A stretch of 13,163 nt of DNA from assembly GCA_031268255.1 (NCBI GenBank), contig JAIRXO010000221.1, positions 1 to 13,163 of the forward strand, given 5' to 3'. The notes below the pieces were generated by a model, which had not been told where the DNA came from, ran no database searches, and saw only the letters and a list, made by a program, of their open reading frames with translations. A program made the position numbers and the translations under genes. Shown here piece by piece: positions 1-6,477 of the stretch (positions are counted from its first letter, which is position 1; the number at the start of each line of letters is the position of its first letter). The DNA is from Spirochaetaceae bacterium (lineage in GTDB: Bacteria > Spirochaetota > Spirochaetia > Treponematales > Breznakiellaceae).

Positions 1-15
1 AAAAAATAATATTTT

Positions 16-80
16 TAGTGGAAGTTGTTTAACAACTTCAGTATAATTAAACAACTCTATTAAAGAGGAGGAAAAATTGT
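16..80 (+). promoter_or_regulatory. Promoter/operator/RBS cassette without a recognisable gene
   Basis: This AT-rich stretch holds a near-perfect palindrome, GAAGTTGTT-T-AACAACTTC (21-39, 9-bp arms), and a partial copy of the half site (AAACAACT, 49-56). A consensus -10 hexamer TATAAT lies between them at 42-47. A strong Shine-Dalgarno, GAGGAGG, follows at 65-71. No good -35 box is visible. Only TTG (77-79) is suitably placed after the ribosome site, and it is followed at once by TAA. The frame from ATT at 76 stays open for only about 30 codons of unremarkable AT-rich sequence. It looks like the control region of a repressor-regulated gene whose coding part has been lost or replaced. Nothing else is visible in bases 1-101. 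Confidence 0.4.
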
Positions 81-101
81 AATTAGATCCCGTCAATACT
101 A

Positions 102-488
102 TCAAATATTATTAATAGATTTTTTTAAGAAGTATGTTTGCGTATGCAAATATAAGAGACGTCTATAAAACAAGCGGAGTAACAAACGGAAAAAATCGCT
201 ATTATCGCAGGCAAAGGCAATATTTTCCCGGAGGAGCGCGCTTAGATTCCTTACAATATTATGCTCATATTTTGCCGTACTCCCGGTAAGGGCAATCAGT
301 TTTTGTCCTTCAGTTTCGACAATAAACGCGAGAAGCCCGTCCTTGCTCCCAAAATGGTAGTAGAGCGATGGTTTTGTAAGTCCCGTAACAGCGGCAATTT
401 CATTCACGCCAACTGATTCATAGCCTTTGCGCGAAAATAAAGAAAGAGCGGTTTTTGCTATTAGATCTCTGGAAAAGTTTCCGTCCAT
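102..488 (-). pseudogene. TetR/AcrR-family transcriptional repressor, C-terminally truncated
   Basis: This encodes a one-component DNA-binding regulator of 128 residues, against about 190-210 for the family. Residues 8-52 form the TetR helix-turn-helix domain, with the hallmark recognition-helix end GLTKPSLYYHFGSKDGLL. Residues 55-108 look like the first part of the ligand-binding/dimerisation domain. After residue 108 (RLFY, near base 165) the protein changes into a basic, Leu/Tyr-rich tail unlike the family, and the DNA turns AT-rich. The gene therefore seems cut by a rearrangement that removed about 80 residues. The ATG at 488 fits the usual TetR N-terminus but has no Shine-Dalgarno. Its promoter would start transcription at or next to this ATG, so translation may be leaderless. 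DNA binding may survive; effector sensing probably does not. The inducer is unknown. Confidence 0.75.
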
Positions 489-494
489 GACTAT

Positions 495-523
495 AATATA
501 CCGACTGGTATGTAGATTGTCAA
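495..523 (-). promoter_or_regulatory. Promoter of the tetR-like gene with overlapping operator
   Basis: On the minus strand, TTGACA (518-523) and TATATT (495-500) are separated by exactly 17 bp. The inverted repeat ATACC-GACT-GGTAT (498-511) overlaps the spacer and the -10 box. This is the typical arrangement for TetR autorepression, and the sequence resembles common AcrR/TetR operators. The expected start site lies about 7 nt after the -10 box, around base 488, which is the A of the ATG. The mRNA would then be leaderless. Confidence 0.7.
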
Positions 524-564
524 GACCCTCCGGGGAAAAACAAAAGGTTATATAAAAGATAAGA

Positions 565-615
565 GTGTAACATTACAGCCGGAACGTTATATGTATCTTC
601 TGTACGATGTTACAC
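565..615. repeat. Long imperfect hairpin in the tetR-GDPD gap
   Basis: GTGTAACAT (565-573) is exactly complementary to ATGTTACAC (607-615). Directly inside it, TACAG (574-578) pairs with CTGTA (600-604), leaving a 2-nt bulge and a 21-nt loop. Read on the minus strand the structure follows the end of the GDPD-like gene and is followed by a loosely T-rich stretch, so it could act as a weak terminator. The TGTAACA/TGTTACA arms could equally be a protein-binding repeat. A smaller hairpin, AGCCC-TTATTC-GGGCT (618-633), overlaps the GDPD stop codon. Function is not settled by the sequence. Confidence 0.45.
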
Positions 616-622
616 AAAGCCC

Positions 623-1297
623 TTATTCGGGCTGCCGGAATTTCGTAAACAGATGAGACCGGCACTCAAGGGCAAAGCGTGCCTTGTTGGTGGTAAGGCC
701 CCAGATACCTTGATCAATATAGCCTGGGATAAGAGCTTCATCATCGACGGTCCAGAGAATGAAGGGGATGTGTTCGTTAAGGAGCAGTGTCATTCCATCC
801 GGGGCCAGGACAAGGTAGTCAAAATTATACCCCAAAAAATTGCTGTTTTTGGATTTTCTAAAAAACCTGACAAGTTTTTCCGCCTCGGCTAAACCAAGCC
901 TCGGGGGAACGCCCAGGCAGGGATTATCGGCGTTGAGGAAAAATTTGTAAGGGGTGTTTTGTTCAAAATCAGGGGTGATTTCGCCGGTAAAAAAAGCCGC
1001 GTCATCCATGTTGAATTCTTTAATGAGGGCGCTTGCCTCAGGGCACATGGAAGGCTCTTTTATATCGCAGTTGACCGTTATGCCCCGGTTTTTAAGCAGG
1101 TCGAGGCCATCGGCAAGAAGGGGAGGCGCCTCTGTTGCAAAACGCTCCTCTATATCGTGGGCCAGTACAAGATTTTCCCTGTACCGGTTAATGTCAAATT
1201 CAACCACATCATAAGCCCGGAGGGCCGCCAGTTCCAGGCTTTCAAGAGAATTGGGGAGTGTTTCGTCAAAACCGGCATGGGCGCATATCCTGGTCAT
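623..1297 (-). CDS. Glycerophosphodiester phosphodiesterase-like protein
   Basis: This 224-residue cytoplasmic protein (no signal peptide seen) has the GDPD-type TIM-barrel layout. GDPD enzymes hydrolyse glycerophosphodiesters from phospholipid turnover to glycerol-3-phosphate and an alcohol. Visible landmarks are AHAG (6-9, catalytic His7), PNS (canonically ENT) at 15-17, VEFD (32-35, metal ligands Glu33 and Asp35), LAHD (45-48, second catalytic His47) and CDIKEP (77-82, further metal-ligand/substrate region). The canonical Arg of the HRG motif is replaced by Ala8, and the protein is slightly shorter than typical members (about 240-250). Activity or substrate may therefore differ. The ATG directly follows the stop of the PPIase gene (TAAATG), suggesting translational coupling in a unit with acyl-CoA synthetase and PPIase. 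Family assignment is fairly firm; substrate is unknown. Confidence 0.72.
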   Translation of the reverse strand: MTRICAHAGFDETLPNSLESLELAALRAYDVVEFDINRYRENLVLAHDIEERFATEAPPLLADGLDLLKNRGITVNCDIKEPSMCPEASALIKEFNMDDAAFFTGEITPDFEQNTPYKFFLNADNPCLGVPPRLGLAEAEKLVRFFRKSKNSNFLGYNFDYLVLAPDGMTLLLNEHIPFILWTVDDEALIPGYIDQGIWGLTTNKARFALECRSHLFTKFRQPE

Positions 1298-2368
1298 TTA
1301 CCGTATCTCGACCAGTTCCATTTCAAAGACCAGAAAGGCGTTAGGCGGAATAACGCCTCCGGCGCCCCGTTCTCCGTAGGCAAGTTCAGGGGGAATCACC
1401 ACAAGCCGTCTTTCGCCCCGGCGCATATCGCGCGCCGCTTCGTCAAATCCGGGGATGACCCTGCCGCTTCCGACGACAAATTCCAGCAGCCGGCCTGACA
1501 AATCAGAATCGTCAAAAACCTCACCGGAAACAAACATGCCCCTGTACGAGAGGCCCACGGTCTTTCCCGGTTCGGCCCCGGGGCCGCTGCCGTCTTTAAG
1601 AATTTTATACAGCAGCCCCGAAGGACTCTGAATAAGGTCAGGATATTTTGAAGTAACAAGGGCAAGGTCGGCATTGCGTTGTTCTTCCCGCTGTGCCGCG
1701 GCGGAAGCCCTGGCCGCGGCAAGGTACTCATCAAAGGCCGCCTGGTCGGTCTTAAAGGCCCTCGCGTCAGGGCCGTTTCTGATAATCGAAATCTTCTGTA
1801 TCACGTCCCCTGCCCGTATGGCGTTGACCACCCGCTGACCTTCAACAACCCGGCCAAACACCGTATGCCTGCCGTCAAGATGGGGTGTCGCCCGGTGGGT
1901 GATAAAGAACTGGCTGCCGTTGGTATTTGGCCCGGCATTGGCCATGGAAAGTACGCCGGGGCCGTCATGCCTGAGCGAGGGGACTATTTCGTCAGGAAAA
2001 TTATAACCCGGCCCGCCCTGGCCATTGCCCATGGGATCGCCGCCCTGAATCACAAAGTTTTCTTCTACCCGGTGGAAAGTAAGGCCGTCGTAGAAAGGTT
2101 TGCCGCCTGAAAACGAGAACGCGCCCTCGGCAAGGCCGACAAAATTACAGACCGTAAGGGGCGTTTTTTGATATTCAAGGCGGACCACAATATCCCCCCT
2201 GCCGGTCGTAATGCGGGCAAAAAGCCCCTCTCCCAGAGCGTCATCCCGGGGTTCGCAGGAGGCGCTTACACTTACAAACAGAAGCGAAAGAAGAACCCCT
2301 GACCGTATATACCATTTGTTCATGCCCCCAGCATAGCACAAAGAGCAATATGCAGAAAGGGGGTTCAT
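1298..2368 (-). CDS. Dual-family peptidyl-prolyl isomerase (cyclophilin-FKBP fusion), probable exported lipoprotein
   Basis: This folding catalyst carries two unrelated proline isomerase domains in 356 residues. Residues about 48-198 are a cyclophilin: TFHRVEENFVIQGGD includes catalytic Arg100, SMANAGPNTNGSQFF is at 141-155, and LDGRHTVFGRV is at 164-174. Residues about 199-250 form an Ala/Glu-rich, probably helical linker. Residues about 255-356 are an FKBP domain (VGLSYRG, VIPGFDEA, IPPELAYG, GVIPPNA). The N-terminus has a positively charged start, a hydrophobic run (about 23-35) and SVSASC, a plausible relaxed spirochaete lipobox with Cys38, so the enzyme probably acts in the periplasm. 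The ATG at 2368 overlaps the upstream stop (ATGA), with AGGGA upstream. An in-frame ATG at 2323 (residue 16) gives a more conventional signal peptide, but its G-run sits too close for a good ribosome site. The start is therefore uncertain by 15 residues. Confidence 0.9.
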   Translation of the reverse strand: MNPLSAYCSLCYAGGMNKWYIRSGVLLSLLFVSVSASCEPRDDALGEGLFARITTGRGDIVVRLEYQKTPLTVCNFVGLAEGAFSFSGGKPFYDGLTFHRVEENFVIQGGDPMGNGQGGPGYNFPDEIVPSLRHDGPGVLSMANAGPNTNGSQFFITHRATPHLDGRHTVFGRVVEGQRVVNAIRAGDVIQKISIIRNGPDARAFKTDQAAFDEYLAAARASAAAQREEQRNADLALVTSKYPDLIQSPSGLLYKILKDGSGPGAEPGKTVGLSYRGMFVSGEVFDDSDLSGRLLEFVVGSGRVIPGFDEAARDMRRGERRLVVIPPELAYGERGAGGVIPPNAFLVFEMELVEIR

Positions 2369-4302
2369 TTCAGTATTTCCCTGAGGGCCTTTCTGTTGCC
2401 TTCGATGTGCGGGTCGGCCAGGCCCGAACTGTAGAGTTCGTCAATGCGGTTACGGTAAAAATCCCTGACCTTGTAACGGACCAGTTTCATTGTTGAATTT
2501 ACCAGGCCGTGTTCCTCGCCAAAAACGCCGGGTATAAGTGCAAAGGACGCGGGCCGCCACTGGCCCGGAATACCCGCATACGCCCCATTGTCCTTAAAGC
2601 CAAGGAGATCGTCCCGGACAATATCTATAACCCTGTCAAGCCCGGCGTCATCAGGCGTGATGCCTTCTTTTTTAACAGCCGCCCTGAGGGCGTCCCCGTC
2701 AACGGTGATGAGGGCGGTGGTGTATTTACACTGTTCGTTAAAGGCCATGATCTGGCTGACAAAGCGGGAAGTATTGACCACCGCTTCCTCTATGGTTTCG
2801 GGACTGTATTTTTCTCCGTCAGCCGAAATGAGGAGCGCCTTCTCTCGACCAGTTACCACAAGAAAGCCGTCGGCGTCAATATAGCCCAGATCGCCTGACC
2901 AAAGCCAGAGGTCAACAATGGTTTCCGCCGTGGCATCGGGATTTTTGAAGTACCCTTTCATCACCGAACCGCCCCGGGTAACAATCTGCCCTGTTTCTCC
3001 TGTGGCACATTCGGTATCAGCGTCCTTCATTATGCGCACGTCAAGGTTCGGGATAATCACCCCCGATGTGCCGAACTTGTGTCGCTCCGCGGAATTGGAA
3101 CAGATAATGGGCGCGTTCTCGGTAAGGCCGTAGCCCTGGTATACCGGCGCGCCAATGGCATTGAAAAATTCCTGCTGTTTGATTTCAAGCAGTGCGCCGC
3201 CGCCAATGCAGAATTTAAGATTTTTGCCAAAGACCCCGCGCAGTTTGGGAAAGATAAGGGCGTTGGCGGCAGCCCAGGGGAAAAAATTCTTTATCCGTAG
3301 TCCCAGCGGCGGCTTGTGAAAACCGTCTCCGGCGCGGGCAATGCCGGCTTCAAGACCCTTCTTAAAAAGTTTTTGAATGAAAGGCTTCTGCTCCGCGATG
3401 CCCGCAAGCATCTTCTTCATGAAATTTCCCGACAGGGCGGGAACCGTAAGGAGAAAGTCAGGATTTATCTCGAGAAGATTTTTTGGCAGATTCCTCATGG
3501 CCGCCACCGGACCGCCCTGGGCGTCAACAAAATACATCGTGAGACCCCATTCAAGAAAAACATAGGTCCCCACCGTATGGGCAAAAGAATGATCCAGGGG
3601 CAGCATGATAAGGCTTTTCCAGCCTTCTTCGACACGAACCACCCTGGCGGCGTTAAGGGCATTATGAAGGTAGTTTTTGTGGGTAAGCATGATGCCTTTG
3701 GGATTGCCGGTAGTACCTGACGTATAACAGATGGTTACTGTGTCATCTTCGGAAAGGGCGCTGTCAATTTCCTTTAGCCGCCCGTCCCATTTGGCAAGCA
3801 GCGTTTCGCCTGACGCGACAAGGTCGTCATATACAAGAAAATCTTTACCCGCCCTGAGACCCGCCTCGCCCGCAAGGCCGAGAACCTTTTCGTTGACCGG
3901 GCTGATAAGAATGATCAGGGGTTTTTTCGCGGCCTTGTCCAGAATCTCAAGGGCCTTGGCCAGATTGTTCTCGGACACGAGAAGGGCTCTGGATTCGGAA
4001 TGATCCAGCCTGAAAATGATTTCGTCGCCGGTAAGTTTTGTCGAAAGGGGAACCGACACGCAGCCCGCCTTGAGTACGCCGAATTCGCCTATAACCCAGG
4101 AGCAGCGGCCTTCTGAAAGTATGGAAACCGCGTCATCCTTCTCAAAACCGTGTTCCAGGAGCGAAGCGGCAAAGGCGGAAGAAAGATGGTCTGTCTCCCG
4201 GTAACTGTAAGTAACCCATGCGTCGCCACGTTTGTTGCCCAGATAGGGCTTATCACCGTACTTGCGCACCCCTTCGCGCAGCAGATCAATCACCGTTTTC
4301 AT
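2365..4302 (-). CDS. Long-chain fatty acid-CoA ligase (AMP-forming acyl-CoA synthetase)
   Basis: The enzyme activates fatty acids with ATP and CoA to acyl-CoA via an acyl-adenylate, for lipid synthesis or uptake of exogenous fatty acids. At 645 residues it matches the large long-chain (FAA1/FadD15-like) type. Adenylation-superfamily motifs are clear: the phosphate-binding loop YTSGTTGNPKG (193-203), YGLTENAP (391-398), SGDLGYID with the ribose-binding Asp471, and TGREK (484-488), followed by ADGEKYSPETIEE. The ATG is supported by AAGGAG six bases upstream. It has its own promoter (4346-4374) and leads a unit with the PPIase and GDPD-like genes. A phospholipid-turnover theme links it to the GDPD-like protein, but this is inference. 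Chain-length preference cannot be read from the sequence. Confidence 0.93.
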   Translation of the reverse strand: MKTVIDLLREGVRKYGDKPYLGNKRGDAWVTYSYRETDHLSSAFAASLLEHGFEKDDAVSILSEGRCSWVIGEFGVLKAGCVSVPLSTKLTGDEIIFRLDHSESRALLVSENNLAKALEILDKAAKKPLIILISPVNEKVLGLAGEAGLRAGKDFLVYDDLVASGETLLAKWDGRLKEIDSALSEDDTVTICYTSGTTGNPKGIMLTHKNYLHNALNAARVVRVEEGWKSLIMLPLDHSFAHTVGTYVFLEWGLTMYFVDAQGGPVAAMRNLPKNLLEINPDFLLTVPALSGNFMKKMLAGIAEQKPFIQKLFKKGLEAGIARAGDGFHKPPLGLRIKNFFPWAAANALIFPKLRGVFGKNLKFCIGGGALLEIKQQEFFNAIGAPVYQGYGLTENAPIICSNSAERHKFGTSGVIIPNLDVRIMKDADTECATGETGQIVTRGGSVMKGYFKNPDATAETIVDLWLWSGDLGYIDADGFLVVTGREKALLISADGEKYSPETIEEAVVNTSRFVSQIMAFNEQCKYTTALITVDGDALRAAVKKEGITPDDAGLDRVIDIVRDDLLGFKDNGAYAGIPGQWRPASFALIPGVFGEEHGLVNSTMKLVRYKVRDFYRNRIDELYSSGLADPHIEGNRKALREILK

Positions 4303-4345
4303 ACTTACTCCTTACCGGGGAAGCCCCGAGTCTAATGTGAAAATC

Positions 4346-4374
4346 AGTATGAAACAGTGGCTTATTTTTGTCAA
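4346..4374 (-). promoter_or_regulatory. Promoter of the acyl-CoA synthetase operon
   Basis: On the minus strand TTGACA (4369-4374) is followed after 17 bp by CATACT (4346-4351), a good vegetative-sigma match. The predicted leader is about 35-40 nt. It contains a small GC-rich hairpin, CGGGG-CTT-CCCCG (4316-4328), directly before the AAGGAG ribosome site, which might modulate translation. Confidence 0.6.
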
Positions 4375-4386
4375 GCAAAATGACAT

Positions 4387-5010
4387 TTATTGTGATTTTG
4401 CCAAGTACAGTTTCAATTGCGGTTTACAGTACCGTTCTTCCTCGCTGAAAACGCAGCCGCAGTATTTCTGCATGTAAAAGCCTTTTGCCCTGGCTTCTTT
4501 CTGGCCGGCGCGGAAACGGGGGCGGAAGTCCCGGTACAGAAAGGCGACGCCGTAACGGGCGGCCAGGGTTTCCGCCGTGGCCCTGATACAATCATGGTTT
4601 TGGTAGGGGCTGATAAGGAGGGTGGTGCTGAATGCCTCATAGCCTTCCGCCGCGGCCCTGGCCGCTGTTTTTTCCAGCCTGAGGCGGTAACAGAAGGCGC
4701 AGCGGGAAACATCCGGGCGGGAAACATCCGGGGAAGAAGGCGCCGCGTTGACAAAAGCGCCGTTTTCGCGGGCAGGCTGAACGTAGAGGCCCTCCAAAAA
4801 TACGCGGAGGCCGTATTCATCTTCCATATCAAGGCCAAGGCCGGTCTCAGAGGCGTATTGCCGTATACTGTCCCGGCGGGAGCAATATTCAATATAAGGA
4901 TGAATATTGGGATTATACCAGAAAAGAACGGGGGTGATATTTTCTTCGAGCAGCGCCGCCGCGCACTGAACAGTGCAGGGAGCGCAGCAACTATGGAGCA
5001 GGAGTTTCAA
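4387..5010 (-). CDS. queH: Epoxyqueuosine reductase QueH
   Basis: QueH (former DUF208) reduces epoxyqueuosine to queuosine in tRNA, the last step of Q34 synthesis. It is an iron-sulfur enzyme unrelated to the cobalamin-dependent QueG. The family Cys signature is complete in 207 residues: HSCCAPC (6-12), CAFC (104-107) and YCGCVFSE (183-190). YQNHD (136-140) and the downstream YRDFRP are also family-like. The start is TTG at 5010, giving the standard MKLLLHSCCAPC N-terminus, with GGAAGG five bases upstream; no ATG fits. A perfect 15-bp tandem duplication (4703-4732) adds a second PDVSR just before the CAFC cluster ligands (residues 94-103). The gene runs in the same direction as the acyl-CoA synthetase operon, 84 bp ahead of it, but that operon has its own promoter. 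Confidence 0.93.
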   Translation of the reverse strand: MKLLLHSCCAPCTVQCAAALLEENITPVLFWYNPNIHPYIEYCSRRDSIRQYASETGLGLDMEDEYGLRVFLEGLYVQPARENGAFVNAAPSSPDVSRPDVSRCAFCYRLRLEKTAARAAAEGYEAFSTTLLISPYQNHDCIRATAETLAARYGVAFLYRDFRPRFRAGQKEARAKGFYMQKYCGCVFSEEERYCKPQLKLYLAKSQ

Positions 5011-5176
5011 AATACCTTCCTATTATTTGTGTTATTTGAGCAAGTATACAAGGTCCGTCCTGGAATGTCAAAAGCCCGAAAAGCCGAATTGGCAGCGCCA
5101 AAAAGCGGACGTTAAACGATGCTTTTAACAATGCTTTTTTTGTAAATAAAGAGTATATTTATAGTAAGGAGCCAAT

Positions 5177-6397
5177 ATGTTTAAGAATGTTTCCCTTAAA
5201 ATGCGGTTCACGCTCTTTTTTGTGTTTTTTGTAGTGGCAATCTATTCGGTGGTTATTGTTATTTCCATCCAACAGGTGGTGGGTTTGACCATAACCATCA
5301 GCGAGGAACTGGGTATTCCCGTCATCAAGGAGGCGGTGAAACTTATTGACGGAGACGCCTTCGAAGCCCTGGCCAAAAACCCGGACGAGAGCGACCCCTA
5401 TTACCGGAAGGCCCAGGCGGAGCTTCTCGCCTTCAAGAACACAACCAGTTGTTTCTACCTTTATACTATGGCCCGGATAGAAGGCACTGTTTTCCGTTAT
5501 ATTATCGACGGCAGCACTACGCCCGATGACGATGATCACTTTTCACCTATTGGTAAAGAAGAGGACATAAAAAAATACAGCAAGCCGGTTTTACAGGCCA
5601 TGACGACCGGGGAAATCCAGACCAGCAGCATAGATTATATCCCTGAATGGGGCTGGACCATCTCGACCTTCGCGCCCATCCTAAACTCCGCCGGACTTGT
5701 GGTGGGAGTCGTGGGATGCGATTTTGGGGCCGATATATACACCCGCCTCTGGTCCCAGGTGATCACTGAATTACTTGTTGCCGCGTTTTTTGTAATCCTC
5801 GGCTTTGCCGCGTACCTCTCGCTGGTGAACGGGGTGAACAGGCAAAATCAGAATTTGAGGGAATTAAAAGAAAAGGCCGAGGCAGCTTCCCTTGAGTTAA
5901 AGGAAGAACGGGATACCATAGCCGCCATGAAGGACGCCCTCAAGGAGGGCCTCTTTCTTATGGACAAGGACTTTATCATTCAAAGTCAGTATTCCAGGGC
6001 GCTGGAATCCATCCTGGCGATAAAGAACCTTGAAGGGAAAAAGTTCACCGACCTTTTAACAACCCAGATAAAAGAACAAAAACTAAACAGCCTCATGGAA
6101 TATCTGGTACTCCTTTTTAGCCGTTCCCGTATGCCGGAACGCCTCAGCCCGGATATGCTTGAGAAACTGAACCCCATACAGGAGATGATCTACATCAGCC
6201 CAAAGACAGGAGAAGAAAAAATCCTCAATTGCAAATTCGTGCCCGTAGACCGGGGCGGCGGCAGATTGTTCATCCTTGGAAATCTCCAGGACATTACCAC
6301 GGAAAAGAATCTCCAGAAACAGCTTGTTGAAGAAGCCCAAAAAAACAAGGAAGAAGTGAACAGGCTGCAATCCATCATCAAGGGCGGAAAGCAGTAA
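5177..6397 (+). CDS. Membrane-bound PAS sensor protein without output domain
   Basis: This 406-residue inner-membrane protein looks like the input half of a signalling receptor. Residues 11-35 are TM1. Residues about 36-193 form an extracytoplasmic PAS/Cache-like sensor, with FRYIIDG (106-112) and the typical C-terminal strand set WGWTISTFAPI...GLVVGVVGCDF (158-183). Residues about 196-217 are TM2, 220-255 a charged coiled coil, about 250-375 a cytoplasmic PAS domain (EGLFLMDKDF, then ILGNLQDIT), and 376-400 another coiled coil. No HAMP, histidine kinase, GGDEF or methyl-accepting domain follows; the gene stops and a strong terminator comes next. Related treponemal sensors, as I recall, often continue into Hpt or kinase modules, so this may be truncated or may signal through a partner. 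The ATG at 5177 has AAGGAG six bases upstream. The ligand is unknown. Confidence 0.8.
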   Translation: MFKNVSLKMRFTLFFVFFVVAIYSVVIVISIQQVVGLTITISEELGIPVIKEAVKLIDGDAFEALAKNPDESDPYYRKAQAELLAFKNTTSCFYLYTMARIEGTVFRYIIDGSTTPDDDDHFSPIGKEEDIKKYSKPVLQAMTTGEIQTSSIDYIPEWGWTISTFAPILNSAGLVVGVVGCDFGADIYTRLWSQVITELLVAAFFVILGFAAYLSLVNGVNRQNQNLRELKEKAEAASLELKEERDTIAAMKDALKEGLFLMDKDFIIQSQYSRALESILAIKNLEGKKFTDLLTTQIKEQKLNSLMEYLVLLFSRSRMPERLSPDMLEKLNPIQEMIYISPKTGEEKILNCKFVPVDRGGGRLFILGNLQDITTEKNLQKQLVEEAQKNKEEVNRLQSIIKGGKQ

Positions 6398-6411
6398 CCC
6401 CGCATCTCAAC

Positions 6412-6445
6412 AAAAAAGCCGTCCGCCAGAGCGGAACGGCTTTTT
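6412..6445. terminator. Bidirectional rho-independent terminator
   Basis: A long stem, AAAAAGCCGT-CCGC / GCGG-A-ACGGCTTTTT, encloses the loop CAGA, with one bulged A. It is followed by T-runs on both strands. It ends the sensor gene on the plus strand, and the meta-cleavage operon (stop at 6478) converges on it from the minus strand. Confidence 0.92.
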
Positions 6446-6477
6446 AATACTAGAGAGATGATTTCAAAATGTCAACA

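Noticed and set aside
180..300. Plus-strand frame around 162-290 with a basic, Tyr/Arg-rich peptide
   Set aside because: It is antisense to conserved TetR sequence for most of its length and has no start with a ribosome site.
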